From positions 9,839 to 73,838 of the forward strand of contig PNMH01000010.1 of NCBI GenBank assembly GCA_013823505.1: 64,000 nt of DNA, written 5' to 3'. Every line of letters starts with the position of its first letter. Within the stretch, counting starts at the first letter, position 1. Origin of the DNA: Polaromonas sp. GTDB lineage: Bacteria > Pseudomonadota > Gammaproteobacteria > Burkholderiales > Burkholderiaceae. Below are positions 51,404 through 59,843 of this stretch, piece by piece. A program made the translations under genes and the position numbers. The notes under the pieces are model-generated. The model had not been told where the DNA came from. It searched no databases and saw only the letters and a list, made by a program, of their open reading frames with translations.

Positions 51404-51946
51404 TCAGCGCTTTTTGGCGACCGACTTCGAAGCGTTCACGGCGGAAGCCGTCACGGTGTTGAAGTTGGCTTCGGCCATTTCGGTGGCTTGCTTGACAGCT
51501 TTCTGCACCGATTCCATGGCGTTGTTGGCGGCGGAGACGGCGCTCTTCATCACGGCCACAGCGGTTTCGGAGCCGGCGGGTGCGTTCTTCGAAGCGTTGT
51601 CGACGACGGCCATGAATTTCTTCTGGGTGTCGCTGGCTTGGGCTTCTGCGGCTTTGCCGAATTCAGCGGTGGTGCCTTGGGCGATGTCGTACAGGTGGCG
51701 GCTGTAAGCCACGGTCTTTTCGGCCAGGGGTTGCATCAGGCTGGCTTGCAGCGTCAGCAGTTCCTGGGCGTCTTTGACGCTGAGGAGGGCCTGGGTGCTG
51801 TTGGCTGACTCGGACAGGGCAGCCTTGGTGGCTTGCACGTTGAGTTCGACCAGCTTTTCCACGCCTTCAAAGGCTTTCTGGGTCAGACCAAAAATGGTCT
51901 CGATGTTGGCTTTCTGGGCGGCAATCATTTGTTCGGCGGTCAGCAT
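51404..51946 (-). CDS. phaP: Phasin (polyhydroxyalkanoate granule-associated protein)
   Basis: A 180-residue helical phasin of the PhaP/TIGR01841 type. It begins [20 protein letters not shown] and contains [19 protein letters not shown], the amphipathic region that coats storage granules, and ends in an Ala/Lys-rich tail. It is a cytosolic coat protein controlling granule size and number. It is monocistronic with a strong promoter that carries a PhaR-like palindrome. It indicates that the organism stores polyhydroxyalkanoate; no phaC, phaA or phaB is in the window. Confidence 0.95.
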   Translation of the reverse strand: MLTAEQMIAAQKANIETIFGLTQKAFEGVEKLVELNVQATKAALSESANSTQALLSVKDAQELLTLQASLMQPLAEKTVAYSRHLYDIAQGTTAEFGKAAEAQASDTQKKFMAVVDNASKNAPAGSETAVAVMKSAVSAANNAMESVQKAVKQATEMAEANFNTVTASAVNASKSVAKKR

Positions 51947-52035
51947 ATTCGTACTCCTAAACTTGGTGAAACAGGGTTTAGTTGAAGGCTGCTGGGAACA
52001 CGGCGCTGTCTGGACGCTTTTGCTTTTTGTTCACA

Positions 52036-52087
52036 TTGCTGCACTGCAACATAACCGCGATTATAGGGATTACCCTCGGCGGCGCAA
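52036..52087 (-). promoter_or_regulatory. Phasin promoter with a PhaR-like operator
   Basis: On the minus strand TTGCGC (52082-52087), a 16-nt spacer and a perfect TATAAT (52060-52065) form the promoter. Directly downstream, at 52036-52049, lies the palindrome TTGC-TGCACT-GCAA containing TGC-ACT-GCA. PhaR repressors bind TGC/GCA dyads upstream of phasin genes and are released by PHA, so this is the expected position for such an operator. Confidence 0.65.
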
Positions 52088-52190
52088 GCGGTTTTTGCTG
52101 CGCTGCACCATTCTAGGTGGGGTGGCCTAAAAGGCGCACCCGCCCATCGAATACCCGAGGCGGACACAATCTTTTGCCCTGTTCCTTCCG

Positions 52191-53198
52191 GTGCTCACCG
52201 CCTTGCAAGCCTTTTACGCCGACCACTTCGTCCTGCCGCTGCCTGAAGGACACCGCTTTCCCATGGCCAAGTACGCCCGTTTGCGCGAGCGACTGGCCGC
52301 GGAGCTGCCCCAGGTGTCTCTGCGAGAGGCCCAGCCGGCCAGCGACGGCGAACTTGCGCTGGTGCACACCCCGGCTTACATCGATGCGGTGCGCAGCGGC
52401 ACCCTGGCGCCTGCCGCCCAGCGCGAGATCGGTTTTCCCTGGAGCCCGGCCATGGCCGAACGCGCGCGCCGCTCGGTGGGTGCCACGGTTCAGGCGTGCC
52501 GCCAGGCCATGGTTGGCGGCGGCCTGGCCGCCAACCTCGCTGGTGGCACCCACCACGCCTACGCCGACAAGGGCAGTGGTTTCTGCGTGTTCAACGACGC
52601 CGCGGTGGCTGCGCGGTTGATGCAGGCGGAACACGCGCGGGCCAACCGCGTGCGCGGCATGCTGCGCGTGGCCATCGTCGATCTGGACGTGCACCAGGGA
52701 AATGGCACCGCCAGGATCTTTGCCCAGGACCATTCGGTGTTCACCCTATCCCTGCATGGCGCGAAGAACTTCCCGTTCCGCAAAGAGCCCAGCGATCTGG
52801 ACGTGGAGCTGCCCGATGGCTGTGGCGACGCCGAGTACCTGGAGTCCCTGGAATGCGCGCTGGAAGAACTGGAGCGCCGCTTCGAGCCCGGGCTGGTGAT
52901 TTACCTCGCGGGCGCCGACCCGCACGAAGGCGACCGCCTCGGCCGCCTCAAGCTCACCTTCGACGGCATGGAGGCGCGCGACCGGCGCGTGATGGACTGG
53001 GCCTGGAGACGTCGGTTGCCGCTGGCTTTCGTGATGGCGGGTGGCTACGGCACCGACATGGAAGCCACGGTGCAGGTGCAGATGAACACCTACCGCACGG
53101 CAGTCGAGTATCAAGCCCGCTGGCAGGCTGCGCCGCCTGTCTCGACGACCGTTGCGACAGGCTTGGGGGTTGGGCACTGGCACAATCCCGCGCCATGA
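52191..53198 (+). CDS. Histone-deacetylase-family hydrolase
   Basis: A 335-residue zinc amidohydrolase of the HDAC/acetoin-utilisation superfamily, which removes acetyl groups from amines in the cytosol. Active-site features are the histidine pair in [14 protein letters not shown], zinc ligands in [11 protein letters not shown], the second Asp in [15 protein letters not shown] and AGGYG near the end. A GTG at 52191 is the first usable start and preserves the conserved [11 protein letters not shown]; no ribosome-binding site is evident. The stop overlaps the start of the thioesterase gene. The natural substrate (polyamine, protein or other) is unknown. Confidence 0.88.
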   Translation: MLTALQAFYADHFVLPLPEGHRFPMAKYARLRERLAAELPQVSLREAQPASDGELALVHTPAYIDAVRSGTLAPAAQREIGFPWSPAMAERARRSVGATVQACRQAMVGGGLAANLAGGTHHAYADKGSGFCVFNDAAVAARLMQAEHARANRVRGMLRVAIVDLDVHQGNGTARIFAQDHSVFTLSLHGAKNFPFRKEPSDLDVELPDGCGDAEYLESLECALEELERRFEPGLVIYLAGADPHEGDRLGRLKLTFDGMEARDRRVMDWAWRRRLPLAFVMAGGYGTDMEATVQVQMNTYRTAVEYQARWQAAPPVSTTVATGLGVGHWHNPAP

Positions 53199-53644
53199 GC
53201 AGTCCAGCGCCGGTCCCACGCCCCCAACCTTTGTCCCGCAGCGCCTACCGTGTGCTGCGTTCCATCACCACCCGCTGGGCCGACAACGACGTGTATGGCC
53301 ACGTGAACAACGTGGTGTACTACAGCTGGTTCGACACCGCGGTCAACGCCCACTTGATCGAGCAGGGCGCGCTCGACATCCACCAGGGGCCGGTGATTGG
53401 TCTGGTGATCGAGACCCAGTGCAACTACTTTGCCCCACTGGCCTTTCCACAAACCGTGTGGGCTGGTCTGCGGGTGGCGCACCTGGGTACGTCCAGCGTG
53501 CGTTACGAGGTGGGCCTGTTTGCCGACGGCGAAGACCTGGCTGCTGCGTGTGGTCACTTCGTGCACGTTTACGTGGATCGCCACACCCGCCGGCCAGTAC
53601 CCTTGCCCGAGCTTCTGAAGAAAACCCTGGAGACCCTGCTATGA
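53195..53644 (+). CDS. Hot-dog-fold acyl-CoA thioesterase
   Basis: A 149-residue 4HBT-type thioesterase. The motif [27 protein letters not shown] gives the catalytic Asp in WADND and the conserved HVNN. It is distinct from the thioesterase at 4276-4695, which has DCDPAG. It is bounded by 4-nt overlaps with the deacetylase before it and the nitroreductase after it, so the three genes are translationally coupled. Substrate unknown. Confidence 0.88.
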   Translation: MSSPAPVPRPQPLSRSAYRVLRSITTRWADNDVYGHVNNVVYYSWFDTAVNAHLIEQGALDIHQGPVIGLVIETQCNYFAPLAFPQTVWAGLRVAHLGTSSVRYEVGLFADGEDLAAACGHFVHVYVDRHTRRPVPLPELLKKTLETLL

Positions 53645-54363
53645 GCCACAACCCCACCGCGCCCGTGATCGACCCCGTCAGCGTCGACGCCGCGATCACG
53701 AGCCGCATGTCGGCGCGAGCCTTCCTGCCGCAGCCGGTGCCTCGCGCCACGCTGGAACACCTGCTGGAGGTGGCGAGCCGCGCGCCTTCGGGCACCAACA
53801 CCCAGCCCTGGAAGGTCTACGTGTTGCAGGGCCAGAGCCGCGACACGCTGGTGGACAAGGTCTGTGCCGCGCACGACGCCTTGCGCGCCGACCCGGCGCT
53901 GGCCGCCGAGTACCGCGAGGAGTACGACTACTACCCCGAGAAGTGGGTCAGCCCCTACATCGACCGTCGGCGCGAAAACGGCTGGAGCCTCTATGGCCTG
54001 CTGGACATCACCAAGGGCGACAAGGACAAGATGCATGCGCAGCACCAGCGCAACTTCCGCTTCTTCGACGCCCCGGTGGGCCTGATGTTCACGCTGGACC
54101 GGGTCATGGGGCGCGGCTCGCTGGTGGACTACGGCATGTTCCTGCAGAACATCATGGTCGCCGCGCGCGGCCACGGACTGCACACCTGCCCGCAAGCGGC
54201 GTGGAACGGCTTCGCCAAAATCATCCTGCCGCACGTGGGCGCAGGTGACAGCGAAATGCTGGTCTGCGGCATGGCCCTGGGCTATGCCGACCCGGCCGAC
54301 AAGGTCAATGGTTTTCACACGCCGCGCGAGTCGGTCGAGTCGTTCACGACCTGGCTGGAATAA
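53641..54363 (+). CDS. Nitroreductase-family flavoprotein
   Basis: A 240-residue FMN-dependent oxidoreductase. [10 protein letters not shown] and [18 protein letters not shown] form the FMN-binding arginine and SxTN region of the nitroreductase family; [15 protein letters not shown] is the typical C-terminal FMN contact. It would reduce nitroaromatics or quinones with NAD(P)H in the cytosol. It overlaps the thioesterase gene by 4 nt. Confidence 0.9.
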   Translation: MSHNPTAPVIDPVSVDAAITSRMSARAFLPQPVPRATLEHLLEVASRAPSGTNTQPWKVYVLQGQSRDTLVDKVCAAHDALRADPALAAEYREEYDYYPEKWVSPYIDRRRENGWSLYGLLDITKGDKDKMHAQHQRNFRFFDAPVGLMFTLDRVMGRGSLVDYGMFLQNIMVAARGHGLHTCPQAAWNGFAKIILPHVGAGDSEMLVCGMALGYADPADKVNGFHTPRESVESFTTWLE

Positions 54364-54404
54364 TCGCGCCTCTTTCCCTTTTCTTTTCAAACCCAGGAGA
54401 CACC

Positions 54405-54752
54405 ATGATCACCACCCCCAGCGGCCTGCAATACGAAGACACCGTGGTCGGCAACGGCGAGGTCGCCAAGGCCGGTCGTCCGGTGCAGGTGCACTACACC
54501 GGCTGGCTGTTCAACGACGGCGTGCAGGGCTCCAAGTTCGATTCGAGCAAGGACCGCGGCCAGCCGTTCGAGTTTCCGCTGGGTGCGGGCCACGTCATCA
54601 AGGGTTGGGACGAGGGCGTTCAGGGCATGGCCGTGGGTGGCACGCGCCGCCTGGTGATCCCCGCCGCGCTGGGCTATGGTGCCCGCGGCGCGGGTGGCGT
54701 GATTCCGCCGAACGCCACGCTGCTGTTCGAAGTGGACCTGCTCGCCGTCTGA
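54405..54752 (+). CDS. FKBP-type peptidyl-prolyl cis-trans isomerase
   Basis: A 115-residue single-domain FKBP without signal peptide. VQVHYTGWLFNDG, KFDSSKDRGQPFEFPLGAGHVIKGWDEG and the final PPNATLLFEVDLLAV are canonical, and the active-site aromatic residues are kept. It catalyses proline isomerisation during protein folding in the cytosol. An AGGAGA site precedes the ATG. Confidence 0.95.
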   Translation: MITTPSGLQYEDTVVGNGEVAKAGRPVQVHYTGWLFNDGVQGSKFDSSKDRGQPFEFPLGAGHVIKGWDEGVQGMAVGGTRRLVIPAALGYGARGAGGVIPPNATLLFEVDLLAV

Positions 54753-54774
54753 GCCTTTCGCTGCGGAGACTCCC

Positions 54775-56187
54775 ATGAACAAAAGAAGCGTGCAGGCGCT
54801 GGCCCTGGCCGGTGCTCTGCTGCCTGGCCTTGCGCGCGCAGCCGACCTGGATGGCGCACAGCTGTCGGTGCTGTGGGGCGTGCCCTTCGCGGGCGTGCTG
54901 TTGTCCATCGCGCTCATGCCTTTGGTGGCGCCGATGTTCTGGCACCACCATTTCGGCAAGGTGGCGGCGGCCTGGGGCCTGGCCTTCCTGATCCCGTTTG
55001 CGATCACCTTCGGGCCTGCGGCCACCGGGATGGCGGTGGTGCACGCGGCGTTGGCCGAGTACATCCCGTTCATCATCCTGCTCACCGCGCTGTTCACGGT
55101 GGCCGGCGGCATTTTCGTGCGCGGCAACCTGCACGGCAGCCCCGCTTTGAACACGGGTCTGCTGGCCATCGGTGCGGTGCTGGCCAGTTTCATGGGCACC
55201 ACAGGTGCATCGATGCTGTTGATCCGCCCGCTGATCCGGGCCAACGACAACCGCAAGCACCAGGCGCATGTGGTGGTTTTCTTCATCTTCATCGTCTCCA
55301 ACGCCGGCGGTGCGCTCACGCCGCTGGGCGATCCGCCACTGTTCCTGGGTTTCCTGAAAGGCGTGGACTTTTTCTGGACCGTGACCCACCTCTGGGGCCA
55401 CACGCTGTTCCTCATCGGCACCTTGCTGGTGCTGTTCTACGCCATCGACTCGTGGTACTACCACCGCCGTGAAGAGCTGCGCCCGGTGGACCCCACGCCC
55501 GACACGCAGCGCCTCGGCTTCGACGGCAGCGTCAACTTTGCGCTGCTGGGCGTGGTGGTGTTCCTGGTGCTGCTCAGCGGCCTGTGGAAGTCGTCCGTGG
55601 TGTTCAACATCGCGGGCACCGAGGTGGGCTTGCCGGGCATCGTGCGCGACATCGGCCTGATCGTCGTCACGCTCGTTTCGCTCAGGATCACGCCATCCAG
55701 CGCGCACGAGAGCAACCAGTTCGGCTGGGGTCCGATGCAGGAAGTGGCGAAGCTGTTTGCCGCCATCTTCCTCACCATCATCCCGGTGATCGCCATGCTC
55801 AAGGCGGGTGTGAATGGACCGTTTGGTGCCGTGGTGAACGCGGTGACGAACGCCGATGGCACACCCAACTCCGCCATGTACTTCTGGGCCACGGGTGCGC
55901 TCAGCTCCTTCCTGGACAACGCGCCCACCTATCTGGTGTTCTTCAACACCGCCGGTGGGGACCCGCAGGTGCTGATGAACGCGCTGGCGCCCACCTTGGT
56001 GGCCATCTCGGCTGGTGCCGTGTTCATGGGTGCCAACACCTACATCGGCAACGCGCCCAACCTCATGGTCAAGGCCATTGCTGAAGACCGCGGCGTGAAG
56101 ATGCCCAGCTTCTTTGGCTACATGGTGTGGTCCTTCGGCATCCTGGTGCCGCTGTTTGCCCTCATGACCTGGATCTGGTTCATCTGA
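54775..56187 (+). CDS. NhaD-type sodium:proton antiporter / IT-superfamily carrier
   Basis: A 470-residue membrane protein with an N-terminal hydrophobic leader (MNKRSVQALALAGALLPGLARA) and about twelve further segments. The blocks SNAGGALTPLGDPPLFLGFLKG and SSFLDNAPTYLVFF are the two half-repeat motifs of NhaD/ArsB-like carriers, each with the key acidic residue. It probably exchanges sodium for protons. It lies 22 nt after fkbP and 18 nt before a reductase gene, so it is part of the rightward run. Confidence 0.85.
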   Translation: MNKRSVQALALAGALLPGLARAADLDGAQLSVLWGVPFAGVLLSIALMPLVAPMFWHHHFGKVAAAWGLAFLIPFAITFGPAATGMAVVHAALAEYIPFIILLTALFTVAGGIFVRGNLHGSPALNTGLLAIGAVLASFMGTTGASMLLIRPLIRANDNRKHQAHVVVFFIFIVSNAGGALTPLGDPPLFLGFLKGVDFFWTVTHLWGHTLFLIGTLLVLFYAIDSWYYHRREELRPVDPTPDTQRLGFDGSVNFALLGVVVFLVLLSGLWKSSVVFNIAGTEVGLPGIVRDIGLIVVTLVSLRITPSSAHESNQFGWGPMQEVAKLFAAIFLTIIPVIAMLKAGVNGPFGAVVNAVTNADGTPNSAMYFWATGALSSFLDNAPTYLVFFNTAGGDPQVLMNALAPTLVAISAGAVFMGANTYIGNAPNLMVKAIAEDRGVKMPSFFGYMVWSFGILVPLFALMTWIWFI

Positions 56188-56205
56188 TTCTCTGGAGACA
56201 CACAC

Positions 56206-57198
56206 ATGACAAAGCCTTCCATCCTCGTCAGCCGCAAGATCTTTCCCGATGTGGTCGAGCATCTGCGCCAGCATTTCGATGTGGACACCAATGACACCGA
56301 CGGTGTGCTCCCACCCGCCGAACTCATTGCACGCCTGCAAGGCAAGGTGGGGGCGCTCACCACCGGCAGCGAGCGCATCGACGGCGCGGTGGCCGCGGCT
56401 TGCCCGCATCTGCGCGTGGTGGCCAACATCGCGGTGGGCTTCAACAACTTCGATGTGCCGGCGCTCAGCGCGGCCGGCGTGCTGGCGACCAACACGCCCG
56501 ACGTGTTGACCGAGACCACCGCCGACTTCGGCTTTGCGCTGATCATGGCCACGGCGCGCCGCCTGACCGAGAGTGAACATTTCCTGCGCGCTGGCGAATG
56601 GAACAAATGGGCGCTCGACATGTTTGCCGGCGCCGAGGTGCACGGGAGCACGCTGGGCATCCTGGGCATGGGCCGCATCGGCCAGGCCATCGCGCGCCGA
56701 GGTGCCCACGGCTTCGGCATGAAGGTGATCTACCACAACCGCTCGCGGCTCGATGCCGCGACCGAGGCCGAATGCAAGGCCAGCTACGTGGACAAGACCA
56801 CGCTGCTCAAGACCGCTGACCACCTCATCCTGGTGCTGCCCTACAGCCCGGAAAACCACCACGCCATCGGTGCGGCCGAGATCGCGCAGATGAAGCCCAC
56901 CGCCACGCTGGTCAACATCGCGCGCGGGGGCATCGTGGACGACGCCGCACTTGCGCTGGCCTTGCGCAACCGCGTGATCGCCGCCGCCGGCCTGGATGTG
57001 TTTGAAGGCGAGCCCAAGGTGCACCCCGACCTGCTGACCGTGCCCAACGTGGTGCTCACGCCGCACATTGCCAGCGCCACGCTCAAGACGCGCCGCGCCA
57101 TGGCCCAACTGGCGGCCGACAACGTCATCGCCTACCTCACCCAGGGCAAGCCGCTGACGCCGATCAACGCCGAGATCCTCGGCAAGAGCGCGCGCTGA
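56206..57198 (+). CDS. D-isomer 2-hydroxyacid dehydrogenase (glyoxylate/hydroxypyruvate reductase type)
   Basis: A 330-residue NAD(P)-dependent dehydrogenase with Rossmann motif GILGMGRIGQAIARRG, the substrate-binding region VGFNNFDV, catalytic Arg in NIARGGIVDD, Glu in FEGEPKV and His in LTPHIAS. HNRSR after the second strand suggests NADPH preference, as in GhrB-like enzymes. It reduces glyoxylate or hydroxypyruvate, or oxidises D-glycerate. A GGAGA site precedes the ATG; it overlaps rmuC by 1 nt. Confidence 0.9.
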   Translation: MTKPSILVSRKIFPDVVEHLRQHFDVDTNDTDGVLPPAELIARLQGKVGALTTGSERIDGAVAAACPHLRVVANIAVGFNNFDVPALSAAGVLATNTPDVLTETTADFGFALIMATARRLTESEHFLRAGEWNKWALDMFAGAEVHGSTLGILGMGRIGQAIARRGAHGFGMKVIYHNRSRLDAATEAECKASYVDKTTLLKTADHLILVLPYSPENHHAIGAAEIAQMKPTATLVNIARGGIVDDAALALALRNRVIAAAGLDVFEGEPKVHPDLLTVPNVVLTPHIASATLKTRRAMAQLAADNVIAYLTQGKPLTPINAEILGKSAR

Positions 57199-58574
57199 TG
57201 ACCGATTCGGCGCTGCTCATCGCGCTGTTGGTGCTTGTTGCCATCGGCGTGTTCCTCCAAGTGGCGCTGTGGCTGCGCAAGCCAGGTGTGGACGCGGACG
57301 AGTTGGCGCACCGTCAGACCCTGCTGGCCCAGCTGCAACAGACGGGTCAGCGCGTGGAGCGCATCGAGAGCGAACTGCGCCGCGAGATGGCCGACGGCTC
57401 GCGCACCGCGCGCCAGGAACTGCAGCAAACCCTGGCCACCTTCCAGGAAGCGCTCACCAGCCAGGGCGCCGAGGCCACTCGCACGCAGAACGCACAGATC
57501 GACGCCTTTGCGCAGCAACTCGTGCAATTGCGCGGCACGCTGGGCGACACGCTCACGCGCCAGCTGCAAGACCTGAGCGAAGCCAACTCGCGCCGCCTGG
57601 CCGAGGTACGCGCCACGCTGGAGGCGCAACTGATGCAGCTGCAGCAGGGCAACGCCGCCAAGCTCGACGAGATGCGCGCCACGGTGGACGAAAAGCTGCA
57701 AAGCACATTGCAGGCGCGCCTGGGCGAGAGCTTCAAGCAGGTGGCCGACCGGCTGGAGCAGGTCCACAAGGGTCTGGGCGAAATGCAGACGCTGGCACAG
57801 GGCGTGGGCGATTTGAAGCACCTGCTGACCAATGTGAAGACGCGCGGCATGTTCGGCGAGGCGCAGCTCGCGGCCTTGCTTGAACAGGTGTTTGCACCCG
57901 ACCAGTACGCCACGCAGGTCATGACCAAACCGGGCAGCCGCTTCACGGTGGACTTCGCCATCAAGTTGCCCGGTCGCAGCGACGACGGTGTGCCGTGCTG
58001 GTTGCCGATCGACGCGAAGTTTCCCAACGAAGACTACGCGCGCCTGCTCGACGCACAACAACGCGCCGATGCCGAAGGTGCCGAGATTGCGGCGCGCGGT
58101 CTGGAGCAGCGCATCAAGCTGGAGGCCAAGTCCATGGCCGACAAGTACCTGGAGCCGCCACACACCACCGACTTCGCCATCCTGTTCCTGCCCACCGAAG
58201 GCCTGTACGCCGAGGTGTTGCGCCGGCCGGGTCTGATGGAAGTGCTGCAGCGCGAATACCGCGTGACACTGGCCGGACCGACCACGCTCATGGCCATGCT
58301 CAATTCGCTGCAGATGGGCTTTCGCACGCTGGCGCTGGAGAAGCGCTCCAGTGAGGTCTGGCAGGTGCTGGGGGCGGTCAAGACCGAGTTCGGCAAGTTC
58401 GGAGATGTGCTGGCCCGCGTGAAGAGCCAGACGCAGACCGTGCTCAACACGCTGGACAGCGCCGAGACGCGCAGCCGCGCCATGGGCCGCGCGCTCAAGG
58501 CGGTGGAGGCGCTGCCGCAGGAGCAGGCCAGCGCTTTGTTGCCGCTGGACCCCAACGACACCGGGGACGCTTGA
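57198..58574 (+). CDS. rmuC: DNA recombination protein RmuC
   Basis: A 458-residue protein. An N-terminal membrane anchor (residues about 5-25) is followed by a long coiled coil (about 35-210, rich in Gln, Glu and Ala) and a nuclease-like domain with TRGMFGEAQLAALLEQ, DFAIKLPGR and LPIDAKFPNEDYARL. RmuC limits inversions at short inverted repeats. The start overlaps the previous stop by 1 nt. Confidence 0.93.
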   Translation: MTDSALLIALLVLVAIGVFLQVALWLRKPGVDADELAHRQTLLAQLQQTGQRVERIESELRREMADGSRTARQELQQTLATFQEALTSQGAEATRTQNAQIDAFAQQLVQLRGTLGDTLTRQLQDLSEANSRRLAEVRATLEAQLMQLQQGNAAKLDEMRATVDEKLQSTLQARLGESFKQVADRLEQVHKGLGEMQTLAQGVGDLKHLLTNVKTRGMFGEAQLAALLEQVFAPDQYATQVMTKPGSRFTVDFAIKLPGRSDDGVPCWLPIDAKFPNEDYARLLDAQQRADAEGAEIAARGLEQRIKLEAKSMADKYLEPPHTTDFAILFLPTEGLYAEVLRRPGLMEVLQREYRVTLAGPTTLMAMLNSLQMGFRTLALEKRSSEVWQVLGAVKTEFGKFGDVLARVKSQTQTVLNTLDSAETRSRAMGRALKAVEALPQEQASALLPLDPNDTGDA

Positions 58575-59752
58575 ACCCCGGGTTGCGGTCCAACCTGGCA
58601 CGGCTGATCGCGGCGCAGATCTGCCTGCATGCCTGCATGACCGGCTTTCGCATGGCGGCGCCTCTGATGGCGCTGCGCGAGGGCTACAGCCCGGCAGCTG
58701 TGGGTATGCTGCTGGCGCTGTTCGCGCTGGCGCCGGTGTTCATGGCCCTGCCGGCCGGGCGCTACGCCGACCGGCGCGGGTTGAAGAAGCCTGTGGCCAT
58801 GGCGGTGGGCGTGGCGTCGGCGGGTGCCGCCATCGCGGTGGCCTTCCCTGTGTTCGGTGTCTTGTGCTTCACCGCGCTCACTTGCGGCGCCGCCACGGGT
58901 CTGGCCATGATCGCGCTGCAGCGCCATGTGGGACGCCTGGCCAACGGCGCCACCGAGCTGCGCCAGGTGTTCAGCTGGATGGCCATCGGCCCGTCCATTT
59001 CCAACTTTCTGGGCCCGTTTGCCGCGGGCGTGATGATCGACAGCTTCGGCTTTCGCGCCGCCTTTTTGCTGCTGGCGCTGTTGCCTTCACTGGCCTGGAT
59101 CTGGGTGCGCCACACGGTCGAACACGAGCCGGTGGCGCCTGAATTGCGGCAGTCCAGCGGCTCGTCGTGGAACCTGCTGAAGGACGCGGGCTTTCGCAAG
59201 CTGATGCTCATCAACTGGATGCTGTCCTCGTGCTGGGACGTGCACACCTTCCTCGTGCCCGTGCTGGGCCACGAGCGCGGCCTGAGTGCCACGGTGATCG
59301 GCTCCATCCTCGGGGCGTTCGCTTTGGCCGCCACCGCCATTCGCGTGCTCATGCCCTGGTTGGCTGCGCGCTTGCGCGAGTCGGTGGTGATCGGTTCAGC
59401 CATGGGCGCCACCGCGCTGTTGTTCGCTGTTTACCCGCTGGTGCAAGCGGCGTGGGCCATGGCAGCGTTGTCCATCCTGTTGGGTCTGGCGCTGGGCTCG
59501 GTGCAGCCGATGATCATGAGCACCCTGCATCAGATGACACCGCACCATCGCCACGGCGAAGCGCTGGGCCTGCGCGCCATGGCCATCAACGGATCGAGTG
59601 TGGTGATGCCCTTGCTGTTCGGCTCTGTGGGCGCCCTGGTGGGCGTGGGTGCGGTGTTCTGGGCCGTCGGTGCGGTGGTCGGGCTGGGTTCGCCGCTGGC
59701 CTGGACCTTGCGTGCAGAGCACCGTGTTGCTCCCGAGCGGACCGAGTCATGA
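58571..59752 (+). CDS. MFS transporter
   Basis: A 393-residue major-facilitator protein with about twelve hydrophobic segments. The loop 2-3 signature is GRYADRRGLKKP. It starts with TTG at 58571, overlapping the rmuC stop by 4 nt, and has no better start before the first membrane helix. Substrate cannot be inferred; export of a small metabolite or drug is typical for this group. Confidence 0.87.
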   Translation: MNPGLRSNLARLIAAQICLHACMTGFRMAAPLMALREGYSPAAVGMLLALFALAPVFMALPAGRYADRRGLKKPVAMAVGVASAGAAIAVAFPVFGVLCFTALTCGAATGLAMIALQRHVGRLANGATELRQVFSWMAIGPSISNFLGPFAAGVMIDSFGFRAAFLLLALLPSLAWIWVRHTVEHEPVAPELRQSSGSSWNLLKDAGFRKLMLINWMLSSCWDVHTFLVPVLGHERGLSATVIGSILGAFALAATAIRVLMPWLAARLRESVVIGSAMGATALLFAVYPLVQAAWAMAALSILLGLALGSVQPMIMSTLHQMTPHHRHGEALGLRAMAINGSSVVMPLLFGSVGALVGVGAVFWAVGAVVGLGSPLAWTLRAEHRVAPERTES

Positions 59753-59843
59753 GCATGGAGCCACGCGGTGTACGCTGCATGCGGAACTCACGCTTCTTTA
59801 AGTGCTCTTGTTCAGGGTTGTCGATTCACTTGAGAGACCTGCC

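Noticed and set aside
54598..57108. 836-codon open frame opposite the antiporter and reductase genes
   Set aside because: Antisense His/Gly/Gln-rich shadow; the plus-strand genes carry full catalytic and transport motifs.
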